From: Bryobacterales bacterium
GTDB taxonomy: Bacteria; Acidobacteriota; Terriglobia; Bryobacterales; Bryobacteraceae
NCBI GenBank assembly: GCA_003167255.1
Contig: PMTR01000160.1
Location: forward strand, 9,972-42,923
Direction of reading: 5' to 3'
DNA length: 32,952 bases
A program made the translations under genes and the position numbers. The notes under the pieces are model-generated. The model was not told the DNA's origin. It was given only the letters and a program-made list of their open reading frames with translations, and made no database searches. The first letter of the stretch is position 1, and every line of letters starts with the position of its first letter. Of the stretch, positions 17,002 to 25,799 are shown piece after piece.

Positions 17002-17306
17002 TGCCTGAAGTCTACGCCAGGATTCTCTCGATTGGCCGGTATTTATATGAATCTCTCACTTCCATGTCGTGCACCCACCGGCGTGTCCGAGGGTCGAGAG
17101 ATTGAGAAACTGCGCGATTGGGCAAGATAGGGGCAAGCTCGTTCGTGGGTTAACTTTCGTCAGGTCTCGATCAAGCACTTTTGGCGACTTGGACGCTCTA
17201 GCGCCATTGGGTAGAGTCGATTCGGATGGTCCAAAGCCGCAGTCGTGGTCACTTGCCGGACTGTGGTGGGACAGCGATCGTAGGTCGTGATCAATAGATA
17301 CGCCCT

Positions 17307-19603
17307 ATGACACCTCTCGAAGTACACCCCACGCCGCTGGTCACACGGCCCGTTGATGTGAAGCCCCCGCAACAGGACGCGGGCCACACTCCTTCGCCGC
17401 AGATCCTCTGGGTATATGTGCTCTTCTTTATTTCGGGGTTCCCAGCGCTCATCTACCAGATCGTCTGGCAGCGCGCGCTGTTCACTATCTACGGGGTCAA
17501 TATCGAATCGGTCACGATCGTCGTGAGCGCATTCATGCTGGGCCTCGGGTTGGGCAGTCTGGCAGGAGGCATGATATCCAGGATCCCCCGGTTGCCCGTC
17601 CTGGCGGCGTTCGGTCTGGCCGAACTGTGTATCGGCTCCTTCGGCATGGTATCGCTCCGCCTGTTCCATTGGGTGGGAATCCATACGGCGGGTGCCTCCC
17701 TGACCGCCACTTCTGTCCTCACATTCCTGCTGGTGCTGATCCCCACCATACTGATGGGAGGGACTCTGCCCTTCCTGGTGGCGCACCTGGTGCGGATCTC
17801 GCACAACGTAGGCGAGTCCGTCGGTATGTTATATTTCGTTGAACACCTTGGGCTCCGCGGCGGCCTGTCTTTCGTCGGCAGTGTTCATCCTGCGCCTTCT
17901 GGGGGAACAGGGTTCGGTTACGATGGCAGCCGCCATCAATCTCACCATCGGCGGGGTGGCGATCTTGGCTCATTTCCTGTTCCGGGATCGCGTGCATCCG
18001 GAGATTCCCCAGAAGGCGGCGGAGGTCACCGGTCACGCTGCGCCATTGTTCCCGTTTCCGCTCGCGTTGGCAATCGTTGGGTATCTCCGGGTTCATTGCG
18101 CTCTCCTACGAGATCCTGTGGTACCGCGCCTATTCGTTCGTTTCCGGCTCGCAGGCGCAATCCTTTGCCTTGCTGTTGGCCGCGTATCTGGATGGCGTGG
18201 CATTCGGGTCTCTCTTCGCCAAGATTGTCTGCCGGAAGCCGGCGCCAGAGAATCGAAAGCGGAATATGGACGTGATCTCCGTCCTGGTGGTTGCGGCAAA
18301 TGGATTGAGTTTCCTGGTTGTGCCGTTGGTGGCGTACGGGGCGCATACCGTCCCCTACATCCTTACGCTGCCGTTGGTCGCGGTTGCCGCGGGGCTGCTG
18401 GGAGCCTTGTTTCCGCTGGTTACCCACATCTCCGTGGCGCCCGACCACCATGCCGGCGCACGCCTCAGCTACCTCTATCTGGCCAACATCATCGGCTCCA
18501 CAGCCGGCACCATCCTGGTGGGGTTCGTGCTCATGGATCACTGGTCGATGCGCGGGCTATCGGTTTTTCTTGTCGTGATAGGCCTCAGTATGGGCGGAGC
18601 GATTGCGGCCGGCGCGGCGCATGGCTCCCGCCGCCTGGTGGCGCTCGCGAGCGCCGCCGCGCTGGCACTGGGCGCCGTGGCGATTGCGCCGCCGCTATTC
18701 GAAACGGTCTATGAGCGGCTGCTGTACAAAGCGTGGTACCGGCCGGAACTGAAATTCGCGCACCTCGTCGAATCGCGAAGCGGCGTGATCGCGGTGTCGG
18801 CCGATGGCACTGTGTTTGGCGGCGGCGCCTACGACGGGCGGTTCAACACCAGCCTGGTTCATGACTCCAATCTCCTGGTGAGGGCCTTTGCCATCACTGC
18901 CTTTCACCCGAAACCGCGCCAGGTGCTCATGATCGGCCTGTCGTCGGGCTCGTGGGCACAGGTGATCGCCAACCATCCCTCCGTCGAGGACCTCACGATT
19001 GTCGAAATCAACCCGGGATATCTGGGTCTGATCCGGCAATATCCAGCCGTCGCGAGCCTGCTGCAAAATCCCAAGGTGCACATCGTCATCGACGACGGGA
19101 GGCGCTGGCTGGTGCGATCTTCCCAACGCCGCTTCGACCTGATCGTCATGAATACCACCTATCACTGGCGAGCCCATGTCAGCAATTTGCTGTCGACCGA
19201 CTTTCTCCGCTTGATCCGTTCTCACCTGACGCCGGACGGTGTCTTGTACTACAACACGACGGGTTCGGGCGAAGTGCAAATCACGGGTGCGACAGCCTTT
19301 CCGTACGCTATGCGAGTCCTGAATTTTCTGGCGGTGAGCGACCAGCCGCTGAAGTTCGACAGCGAGACGTTAAAGAACACGCTGCTGGCCTACCGCATCG
19401 ACGGCAATCCGGTCGTGGATCTGACACGCGCCGCCGACCGGCAGAAGATGGGTGAACTCCTCGGGTGGGCGGACGCTCCCGGGGCACCGGACCCGGCATC
19501 GGCACCTATTGAGTTCGCACCCTCCATCCGGCAGCGTTACAAGGACAAGCGCATTATTACAGATGACAACATGGGGACGGAATGGTCTTGGGCCGCGCGC
19601 TAG
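17307..19603 (+). pseudogene. Fused membrane/spermidine-synthase-like protein, broken by two +1 frameshifts
   Basis: With the two shifts repaired this is about 764 aa: an N-terminal multi-TM transporter-like domain (about 35-450) fused to a spermidine-synthase-like Rossmann domain. The reading frame changes first at 17838-17841, where FV-NTLGSAAAC needs one base fewer, and again in the GGG run at 18079-18082, where AIV-GISGFIALSYE needs one base fewer. The C-terminal domain shows LMIGLSSGSW, LTIVEINPGYLGLI, VIDDGRRWL and FDLIVMNTTYHW. Acidic decarboxy-AdoMet-binding residues are partly kept, but polyamine-synthase activity is doubtful for this fused class. Either a decaying gene or two sequencing errors would explain it. 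Confidence 0.8.
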
Positions 19604-19699
19604 TTCGAATCGGAACGTGGCCGGGGCGGAATTGCCATCGAACGACCCATTCCATGGCGTGCGCGTGGAATAGGGCAAGCTCATTCTCCCCAAAAACTC

Positions 19700-19736
19700 C
19701 CGGCCTGGGACTGACGCCCGCCAAGCAGGCCGGTTT
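19700..19736 (+). terminator. Possible terminator hairpin between convergent genes
   Basis: CCGGCCTG (19700-19707) pairs with CAGGCCGG (19726-19733), followed by TTT. The 18-nt loop and short T-run make it weak. Confidence 0.3.
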
Positions 19737-19739
19737 GCG

Positions 19740-20915
19740 CTATTCGCTATGCCTTCGAAGCCACCAACCGAACACCAGTAAGAATACGGCTACAGGTCCC
19801 AGTAGAATGCTCCATGTGGTGAAGCGCGAACCGTGCTCCTCTATGAATTTGACGGCATCAGTCGTCACACTGATCAGCATCGCGCCCGTAAGAATACCAA
19901 CGATGATACTGAATTGCCGCGCCCATCGTTCATCCCTTTCCTCTCTAGCCTGCGTGTAAATGATATCCAATAGTTCAGTTGTGTCACCAACTCCGTGCTT
20001 TAGTTCATCGAGTTTCCACTCGGCCATGATCATCTCGATAATGTGAAGATGGCGCTCCGTCATTGTCAGGTGAGTCAAGTGGCATGAACAGAGCAGAACA
20101 GCAGCGTTGCGCCGAAAAGTGCGCGCCGAAGCGAGTGAACGCGCACCGATTCCGACGTTGGCCCGCAGTTTGTTTTCTGCGAGGGAGTTCAATGTAAAGT
20201 GTAACTCCCAGACATAGCCGATAACCTTGACAAGGTCTGCGACGGCCCACAGCTCGTCGGACTGTGTGCCGCTCAAGGCACTTGTTTCCCATCCGAAGCG
20301 AGCACGCAAAACAGCCGCGAGGTGCTCGTGCTCATGAAGACGGTCTGTGCGAACGAGCTGTCCGAGCTGATCACGCGACAGCATCTCCTCCACCGATGCG
20401 GCCTTGTGGACATAGATGCCGTGTGTCCAATGAGGCGCCTCTCCGGTTTGATTGGACGCTATTCCGAAATCATCCTGTGAGGGGATCGAACCGATCACGT
20501 CGCTCAGATGCGATTTGACCCAGGCGTATGATACAAGGAAATGGCCACTACCGCCTGCGTGTGTAAGGCTGTCATAAGCATTTCGTACGGAGGCGCCAAA
20601 CAACTCTTCTTCGATTTCGTAAGTACACGCAAATAGCACAATGCCGGTGCTCTGGAACCACAATTGGGCTCCTGTAACGCGAACTGCGCCAGTGTTCATC
20701 CCTGGCGGGCACGCCGCCAGGAGTTGCGGGGTGATGTCAAGACAATAGCACTCGTGGTAGTCGTAAAAGTCGCTTGCGAGATCCAGCTTAGACCTTAGGT
20801 CGATTTGGACCCATCCCCGAGTGGTTAGCTGCTTGGTTATGCGAGACTTTCCGGCCGTCGATACATAGATGCGTCCGATAGAGACCGGAGCGAACACTTG
20901 TAGAAGGAGAGTCAT
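19740..20915 (-). CDS. Unknown protein with two C-terminal membrane helices
   Basis: 391 aa. I do not recognise the family. Residues 1-280 look soluble, with mixed alpha/beta and a helical stretch (VKVIGYVWELHFTLNSLAENKL). A second helical, charged segment (TTELLDIIYTQAREERDERW) runs straight into two membrane helices (about 338-356 and 367-384), ending in WWLRRHSE. That topology, a long helix leading into a terminal TM pair, recalls CorA-like channels, but the GMN motif is absent and no homology is claimed. Base composition is less GC-rich than neighbouring genes, suggesting acquisition. The ribosome site at 20915 is weak. Confidence 0.65.
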   Translation of the reverse strand: MTLLLQVFAPVSIGRIYVSTAGKSRITKQLTTRGWVQIDLRSKLDLASDFYDYHECYCLDITPQLLAACPPGMNTGAVRVTGAQLWFQSTGIVLFACTYEIEEELFGASVRNAYDSLTHAGGSGHFLVSYAWVKSHLSDVIGSIPSQDDFGIASNQTGEAPHWTHGIYVHKAASVEEMLSRDQLGQLVRTDRLHEHEHLAAVLRARFGWETSALSGTQSDELWAVADLVKVIGYVWELHFTLNSLAENKLRANVGIGARSLASARTFRRNAAVLLCSCHLTHLTMTERHLHIIEMIMAEWKLDELKHGVGDTTELLDIIYTQAREERDERWARQFSIIVGILTGAMLISVTTDAVKFIEEHGSRFTTWSILLGPVAVFLLVFGWWLRRHSE

Positions 20916-21093
20916 GGAAGTCTCGCGCTACTGACGGCGAGCGCCAAGAGCGCACGAACTCCCTTATTGTACTTCATCAAGGATGGGACGTGAGTCTGGT
21001 AATCAACGCTGAAGAACTGGACGGGGGCGGGAACTGGACAGGCGCGAAACGGCGCTGAACATTCGGGGCCCGAATGGTCTATATTTATGATGC

Positions 21094-21507
21094 ATGATGA
21101 AAAGTTGGATCCCATGGAGCCTCCTGGCTTTGCTCTCCTGGGGGTTTTGGGGCCTATTCCCCAAGCTGGCCACCAACTACATAAGCCCAAGGAGCGCTAT
21201 CCTGTATGAATCTCTGGGCGCGGCGTTGGCGGGATTGGTGGCACTGTTAAGCATCGGTGCGCCACGTGAAGCAAACTCGAGAGGGATCTTGTTCGGCGTG
21301 TTGACGGGCCTCTGTGCCTTCACTGGAGCGTGGTTTTATGTAAATGCCGTTTCCAAGGGCAAGCTTTCGCTGATCGTGACCGTTACCGCAATGTACCCGG
21401 TGATCACAGTGATTTTTGCCCGGCTTGTGCTTGGTGAGTCGATCACGGTGCGGCACGGCATTGGTATGCTGTTCGCGTTCGTCGCTATCGTGCTATTGGT
21501 AACCTGA
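21094..21507 (+). CDS. Half-size EamA/DMT-family transporter
   Basis: 137 aa with about five hydrophobic segments, equal to one EamA domain (most DMT exporters have two). The sequence SWGFWGLFPKLA near the start and the GESITVRHGIGMLFAFVAIVLLV end are typical of small EamA proteins that act as dimers. An ATG one codon later (21097) is an equally good start, and no clear ribosome site is visible. Substrate unknown. It sits in a sparsely coding, accessory-looking stretch. Confidence 0.8.
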   Translation: MMKSWIPWSLLALLSWGFWGLFPKLATNYISPRSAILYESLGAALAGLVALLSIGAPREANSRGILFGVLTGLCAFTGAWFYVNAVSKGKLSLIVTVTAMYPVITVIFARLVLGESITVRHGIGMLFAFVAIVLLVT

Positions 21508-21608
21508 AATTCTAGAGGTCGACGGCGCCGCCTGGTTCCTGCCGCCAACGCCGATGTGGGAGCGACGAAAGGTCTGCGGGCCTGGGCGAAGGAGCAGTTT
21601 GGCAGTTT

Positions 21609-21630
21609 GGGGACAGACCAATCTGTCCCC
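21609..21630. repeat. Short REP-like hairpin
   Basis: GGGGACAGA-ccaa-TCTGTCCCC forms a 9-bp perfect stem with a 4-nt loop. This GGGGACAGA palindrome type is common as a dispersed element in many bacteria. Only one copy was seen in the window. Confidence 0.55.
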
Positions 21631-21711
21631 GGCCCTCCGCTATCGATCTTTACTTCTGAGCCGTCATAATGTCACGCTAGGAACCAAGCACAAGGAGTCG
21701 ATCGATCATCG

Positions 21712-21870
21712 ATGAGACGTTTCGTGATTATGTCCATAGCCGTTTTTGCACCATGTGCGGCGTTTGGCCAAGTGCCCTCTCAGCAGCCCGCTTTCGAGGT
21801 CGCATCAGTGAAACCTGCTGCTCCGGTTGAAGCACAGCCGGGAGAGTTCGGCCGAGTGTGGGGAGCATGA
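21712..21870 (+). pseudogene. Truncated TIGR03435-family secreted protein (N-terminal stump)
   Basis: A 52-codon frame from ATG 21712, with AGGAG about 15 nt upstream. It encodes a signal peptide (MRRFVIMSIAVFAPCAAFGQ) and then the hallmark FEVASVKPA of the Solibacter TIGR03435 family, and stops at TGA 21868-21870 after VWGA. Family members are usually 200-300 aa, so only the first fifth or so remains. The lctP start follows 26 bp later, suggesting a deletion junction between them. Confidence 0.7.
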
Positions 21871-21896
21871 GGCTAATTAGGAAGTTACGGTCTTAA

Positions 21897-23588
21897 ATGC
21901 TTACTTGGACTCAAGTTTATACTCCCGTGGCTGGTAGCCTGGCCCTGTCCGCTCTGGTGGCAGCCCTTCCGGTCGTCGTTCTCCTCGGGCTCCTCGCATT
22001 CGGCCGCGTAAAAGCCCACTGGGCTGCCTTGTCCGGATTGGCCGCTTCGCTTGCTGTCGCCATTCTGGTCTTCGGCATGCCGGCCCAACTCGCCGGTTCC
22101 GCCGCCCTCATGGGAGCTGCCTACGGTCTCTTCCCCATTGGCTGGATCGTCCTGGGCGCCATCTTCGTGTATGACGTGACCGTCAAGTCCGGCGATTTCG
22201 AGGTCGTCAAAGACATCATCGCCGGCGTCGGCAGCGACCGCCGCCTGCAAGTGCTCCTGATCGCCTTCTGCTTTGGAGCCTTTATTGAAGGCGCTGCCGG
22301 CTTCGGAACCCCAGTCGCCATTTGCGCCGCCATGCTCATCGGGCTCGGCTTCCGGCCGCTCCAGGCCGCCGGCCTGGCGCTCATTGCCAATACCGCCCCG
22401 GTGGCCTTCGGAGCCCTGGGGATTCCCGTCATTACCCTCGCCACCGTCACCGGCTTACCCGTGGAGCTGCTGAGCGCCATGGTCGGCCGCATCCTGGTGC
22501 TGTTCTGCGTCGCCGTTCCGTTCTGGGTGGTCGGGACCATGTGCGGGCGCAAGCAAATGATGGAAGTCTGGCCGGCCTGTCTCACGGCCGGCCTCACCTT
22601 CGGCGCCACCCAGTACGCCATCAGCAATTACATCGGACCCTCGCTCGCGGCCATCGGCGCCTCCATCGTCTCCATCCTGGCGCTTATCGTTCTGCTCGAG
22701 TTCTGGCAGCCGGCCACCATCTGGTCCTTCGAACATGAAGACGCCGCCGTACGCGCCACTGAACATGCCAACCGCCGCGTCCATACCGGCGGCCGCAACC
22801 TCAGAGCCTGGATGCCCTGGATTCTCCTCTCCCTGTTCGTATTCGCCTGGGGACTCACGCCGGTAAAAACTTTCCTGAACGGTGGACCCGCCGGCCATCC
22901 CAACTTCCTCAGCGGTGTTTCCTCCATCAGTATTACCGTCCCGGGACTTCATAAGGCAGTCACTCGCACGCCGCCGGTAGTTGCCAAGGCGGCCGCCGAG
23001 CCGGCCATTTTCGTCTTCAATTGGGCTTCGGCCACCGGCACCAGCCTCCTGTTGGCCGGCGGCATTAGCGGATTGTTGTTGGGCTTCACCCCGCTCAAAC
23101 TCCTCGGAGTTTTTGCGGGAACCCTCATGCGGATCAGAAAGTCGCTGCTCACCATCGGCGCCATGCTCGCGTTGGGCTTTTCCACCCGCTATGCCGGCCT
23201 CGACGCCACCATGGGTCTCGCCTTTGCCTCCACCGGCGTCCTCTTCCCGTTCTTCTCCCCTCTGCTCGGCTGGCTCGGTGTGGCCTTGACCGGCAGTGAT
23301 ACTTCTTCCAACGTCTTGTTCGGCGGTCTACAGCAGATTACCGCTCGACAGGTAGGTGTGTCGCCCGTGCTTGCTGCCGCGGCTAACAGCGCCGGCGGGG
23401 TCATGGGCAAAATGATCGACGCCCAAAGCATCGTGGTTGCCGGCGTCGCCACCGGGCAGCAGGGTAACGAAGGAAGCATTCTGCGCTATGTTTTTCTGCA
23501 CAGTATCGTGCTTGCCTCGCTGGTGGGTGTCGTGGTGTTTCTGATGGCTTATGTATTCCCGTGGATGATTCCGGTGGTGACGAAGTGA
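21897..23588 (+). CDS. lctP: L-lactate permease (LctP family)
   Basis: 563 aa with about 13 hydrophobic segments, normal for LctP/GlcA proton symporters that import L-lactate, D-lactate or glycolate. Conserved family segments are present: [58 protein letters not shown] and [21 protein letters not shown] lies about 12 nt before ATG 21897. The gene normally neighbours a lactate or glycolate oxidase; here only a remnant of one follows. The permease itself looks intact. Confidence 0.94.
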   Translation: MLTWTQVYTPVAGSLALSALVAALPVVVLLGLLAFGRVKAHWAALSGLAASLAVAILVFGMPAQLAGSAALMGAAYGLFPIGWIVLGAIFVYDVTVKSGDFEVVKDIIAGVGSDRRLQVLLIAFCFGAFIEGAAGFGTPVAICAAMLIGLGFRPLQAAGLALIANTAPVAFGALGIPVITLATVTGLPVELLSAMVGRILVLFCVAVPFWVVGTMCGRKQMMEVWPACLTAGLTFGATQYAISNYIGPSLAAIGASIVSILALIVLLEFWQPATIWSFEHEDAAVRATEHANRRVHTGGRNLRAWMPWILLSLFVFAWGLTPVKTFLNGGPAGHPNFLSGVSSISITVPGLHKAVTRTPPVVAKAAAEPAIFVFNWASATGTSLLLAGGISGLLLGFTPLKLLGVFAGTLMRIRKSLLTIGAMLALGFSTRYAGLDATMGLAFASTGVLFPFFSPLLGWLGVALTGSDTSSNVLFGGLQQITARQVGVSPVLAAAANSAGGVMGKMIDAQSIVVAGVATGQQGNEGSILRYVFLHSIVLASLVGVVVFLMAYVFPWMIPVVTK

Positions 23589-23706
23589 GCAGCTCGCACC
23601 GCAAATAGCGAAAGACCAACAGAGTTCACCGTCCAAATGCAGGCCTTCTACTTTTAGTCTGTGGTGGGGCGGGTTCCGTTTGGCCCTGCAACTGTTTGGA
23701 GGGCCC

Positions 23707-23876
23707 ATGTTTGACCAGTCCGTCATTGACGCGCTGCAGGCCATCGCCGGTGAGGCGCGCGTCCTCACCGGCAAGGTCGACTGCCTCGGCAATGAAATCG
23801 GCGAAACCGGGGTGGACTTGATCTGCACCATCAAAGACGCCCTCGATCCGCATCACATTTTAACCCAAGCTGGGCA
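23707..23876 (+). pseudogene. Internally deleted FAD-linked oxidase (GlcD/D-lactate dehydrogenase type)
   Basis: From ATG 23707, with GGAGGG immediately upstream, the frame begins MFDQSVIDALQAIAGEARVL, as in the N-terminus of GlcD-type FAD-linked oxidases. After about 27 residues it jumps to GETGVDLICTIKDALDPHHI, the extreme C-terminal motif of the same family (usually IKxALDPxxILNPGK). The roughly 400 residues between, including both FAD-binding halves, are missing, so the gene is dead. The open frame continues to 24063 through repeat-derived sequence without homology. Its position after lctP fits a former lactate/glycolate utilisation pair. Confidence 0.7.
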
Positions 23877-23893
23877 GGCTAAAGCATGTCCCA
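23872..23893 (+). repeat. Degenerate copy of palindromic family B
   Basis: GGGCAGGCTAAAGCATGTCC followed by CACCA resembles the 26-bp insert at 26567-26592 (GACAGGC-tgaa-GCCTGTC then CCACCAGC). It begins exactly where homology to the oxidase ends. Confidence 0.45.
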
Positions 23894-24059
23894 CCAAGAT
23901 CAGGCCTGACCATACCCGGTCACATGACCACATATGGTTAGCGGCTCGCCGCTTCATTTTGGGTGCTGGCGGATCTTCCGCTTGGCACGTGCAACTCGCG
24001 CCGCACCCGCCTGAACGGCCATGGAAGTGCCTGTTCCAAAGACGAAGGGATCACATTTC

Positions 24060-24326
24060 ATGAGAATGAATTTAAGACGGTGTGCCGGGGTTCTGGCGGT
24101 AGCGGTGGGTCTGGGTATCACCGGAGGCGCGGTACAGGCCGTGGGGGCTCCATTTTTCCAGGACCACGAACAGGATTATTCGAAGAACAAAACATACCAG
24201 CAAGGTGTGCGCGAAGGCCAGGATGACCGTACCCATAACCGGGACCACAGCAAGAATCGGCACTTCAAAAAGGACGTAGACCAGAAATCGTACGAGGCTG
24301 GCTACCAGAAGGGCCGCGGCAAGTGA
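24060..24326 (+). CDS. Small secreted hydrophilic protein
   Basis: 88 aa from ATG 24060, with GAAGGGA about 10 nt upstream; an ATG two codons later is possible. A signal peptide covers about 1-30 (cleavage near AVQAVGA). The mature part is short, highly charged and rich in His, Lys, Asp and Gln, with YSKNKTYQQGVREGQDDRTH and a similar later stretch ending in SYEAGYQKGRG. The two 'Y-x-x-G-x-x-x-G' segments look like an internal repeat. No family is recognised. It is probably periplasmic or extracellular. Confidence 0.65.
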   Translation: MRMNLRRCAGVLAVAVGLGITGGAVQAVGAPFFQDHEQDYSKNKTYQQGVREGQDDRTHNRDHSKNRHFKKDVDQKSYEAGYQKGRGK

Positions 24327-24366
24327 AGTAATTCTCCTTCGCGGTTGACAGGAAGGGTAAATAATT

Positions 24367-24522
24367 ATGGCTAATATCGAGCAACACAAATGTGCGCATC
24401 CGGCATGCCGGTGCATCATACCAGATCAGAAAAAGTACTGCAGCCAGCGCTGCGAAGACGCGAAAGACGAGGTAGAGATCTCCTGCGATTGCGCACATCC
24501 GGGCTGCGCGCTGGCAGTGTAG
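24367..24522 (+). CDS. Metallothionein-like Cys-rich small protein
   Basis: 51 aa, ATG at 24367 with AGGAAGGG about 10 nt upstream. Eight Cys (9, 14, 16, 25, 29, 40, 42, 47) and three His (7, 11, 44) are arranged as C-x4-C-x-C, YCSQRC, then C-x-C-x4-C. CAHPACRC and KKYCSQRCEDA closely resemble bacterial SmtA/BmtA-type metallothioneins (PF02069), which bind Zn, Cd or Cu in the cytoplasm through such clusters. There is no signal peptide. Two such CAHP-x-C blocks flank the YCS-x2-C core. It lies 40 bp after the small secreted gene and may share its transcript. Metal preference cannot be read from sequence. Confidence 0.72.
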   Translation: MANIEQHKCAHPACRCIIPDQKKYCSQRCEDAKDEVEISCDCAHPGCALAV

Positions 24523-24557
24523 AAATCGGCGCAGGGATTGACTAAGTCCGCGGGCTC

Positions 24558-24629
24558 GGCAGGTGGCACCGCCTGCCCCACCACTCGAAACACAGGATTT
24601 GTTTGGGTGGCGCAGGCGGCGCCGCCTGC
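24558..24629. repeat. Two GCAGGC-type palindromes (family B relatives)
   Basis: GGCAGGTGGCACCGCCTGCC (24558-24577, one wobble pair), followed by CCACCA, and the perfect palindrome GCAGGCGGCGCCGCCTGC (24612-24629). They fill the gap between the metallothionein-like gene and the tRNA pair; nothing else was seen there. Confidence 0.55.
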
Positions 24630-24692
24630 GAGCCGGAGTCTTTCACAGTCCGTTACGCGCGCGATCCAGAATTCACCGTTGCTTTGAAAATG

Positions 24693-24768
24693 TGGAGCCG
24701 GCGGAGGGATTTGAACCCCCGACCCTCTGATTACAAATCAGATGCTCTACCAACTGAGCTACGCCGGC
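24693..24768 (-). tRNA. tRNA-Thr (TGT)
   Basis: A 76-nt cloverleaf with encoded CCA on the minus strand. The acceptor is GCCGGCG with CGCCGGC, the T arm GGGGG-TTCAAAT-CCCTC, and the anticodon TGT is read from 24733-24735. The adjacent tRNA-Gly is 7 bp upstream, so the two probably form one transcript. Confidence 0.95.
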
Positions 24769-24775
24769 CTGTGGG

Positions 24776-24850
24776 TGGAGCGGGAGACCGGGATCGAACC
24801 GGCGACCAACAGCTTGGAAGGCTGAGACTCTACCACTGAGTTACTCCCGC
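24776..24850 (-). tRNA. tRNA-Gly (TCC)
   Basis: A 75-nt cloverleaf with encoded CCA. The acceptor GCGGGAG pairs with CTCCCGC, and anticodon TCC is read from 24816-24818. The T arm (CCGGTTCGATCCCGG) is standard. It is transcribed ahead of tRNA-Thr. Confidence 0.95.
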
Positions 24851-24931
24851 CCGTTCCTCTTCCATTCTACCAGCGCTGCCCCTCCAGCACCATCCCCGGC
24901 CCTCGCGCCGCCTGTGATAATCTCGAAGCTT

Positions 24932-25210
24932 ATGCTGTTCGAGTCCGATAAAGTGATGTTCGAGATCTACAAGGAGACCGAGTATACCGGCCGCTACCGC
25001 GTCGTCTACTTCACCGAGCTCCAGGATCACAACAAGGAATCCGAAATCAATCACGCCCTCGCCGGTGAGCACTTCTTCGACGGCTTCATCAAGAATTTCC
25101 GCAAAGACGAAGCCAAGGAAATCATCGCCTCGCTCCTTGAACGCCTCAACAACGGCGAGCCCCTCGCCGCCCCCGAGATCGAACGCGCCCTCGGCGAGCA
25201 CATGGCCTGA
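24932..25210 (+). CDS. Unknown small protein
   Basis: 92 aa from ATG 24932; an alternative GTG lies six codons upstream and neither has a strong ribosome site. The first half is beta-rich (FEIYKETEYTGRYRVVYFTE), the second helical (EAKEIIASLLERLNNGEPL, then EIERALGEHMA). There is no signal peptide, Cys cluster or membrane segment. I do not recognise the family. It ends 8 bp before the next gene, so the two are probably an operon. The consistent third-position GC supports coding. Confidence 0.6.
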   Translation: MLFESDKVMFEIYKETEYTGRYRVVYFTELQDHNKESEINHALAGEHFFDGFIKNFRKDEAKEIIASLLERLNNGEPLAAPEIERALGEHMA

Positions 25211-25218
25211 GGCTTCCC

Positions 25219-25728
25219 TTGCGCATCTCCCGTTTTCCCAGCCTTACCGAAGCCCAGTTCTTTGGATGCACCTCCGCCTTCGTCGATTCCCTCTCCGGTG
25301 AATTGAACGCCGCCTCCATCGCCCTGCGCCGCCTCGAAGGCAAATCCAAAGGCTCCGCCTTCGCCTATGAGATGACCTTCGACACCCATCGCTATGGCGC
25401 GCTCATCGTGATCGATCGCTGGTCCGCGCTGGTTTCCGCCTTCGGACCGCACCTCGAACTCTCCCGCCACCGCGCCATCGTCTCGAGCGCTCCCGAGCGC
25501 ATCCGCGCCGCTGAAACCATTCTGGGCTGCGCCAATCTTCTGGTCGATGCCGCGGACGCTTATTCTCGCGCGATTGTCGAAGCCTGCGCGCTGGCCTTCC
25601 AGTACCTCAACACTACGTTCGCGGAGGAGCGCGCCGAGGCCGATCAGTCCGCCAAACTCGGTCCCATGCTGCCTGAGGATTACACCAGCGCCCGCCGCAT
25701 CTTCCTCGAAGATCTCGCCGCGCGCTGA
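25219..25728 (+). CDS. Unknown 169-aa protein
   Basis: Starts at TTG 25219, with TGAGG (overlapping the previous stop) as ribosome site. The sequence is a mixed N-terminal region (FPSLTEAQFFGCTSAFVDSL, then GSAFAYEMTFDTHRYGALIV) followed by a long helical part (about 95-165) with AETILGCANLLVDAADAYSR. No signal peptide or membrane segment is visible, and no family is recognised. It is convergent with the DsbA-like gene across a gap of two hairpins. Confidence 0.6.
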   Translation: MRISRFPSLTEAQFFGCTSAFVDSLSGELNAASIALRRLEGKSKGSAFAYEMTFDTHRYGALIVIDRWSALVSAFGPHLELSRHRAIVSSAPERIRAAETILGCANLLVDAADAYSRAIVEACALAFQYLNTTFAEERAEADQSAKLGPMLPEDYTSARRIFLEDLAAR

Positions 25729-25733
25729 TTATT

Positions 25734-25796
25734 CTGACTCCTGACTTCTGACTTCTGACTCCCATATCCCGCAGGGATATCGAGGGCGGAGCCCTC
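25734..25796. repeat. Heptamer tract plus two hairpins between convergent genes
   Basis: TTCTGAC-type repeats (25734-25760) are followed by ATATCCC-gca-GGGATAT (25764-25780) and GAGGGC-gga-GCCCTC (25782-25796). The tract is the inverse of 12832-12864. The hairpins could end transcripts from both sides, although neither has a T-run. Confidence 0.6.
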
Positions 25797-25799
25797 GCT

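Noticed and set aside
17047-17130. 27-codon frame (MNLSLPCR...) upstream of the fused membrane gene
   Set aside because: No ribosome site, no recognisable features; expected by chance.
21512-21524. TCTAGAGGTCGAC resembling a cloning polylinker
   Set aside because: One extra base breaks the usual XbaI-SalI junction and the surroundings are genomic in character; coincidence.
24603-24839. Plus-strand 78-codon frame across the tRNA genes
   Set aside because: It is antisense to tRNA-Thr and tRNA-Gly, a common false gene call (RRDLNPRPSDYKSDALPTEL type).
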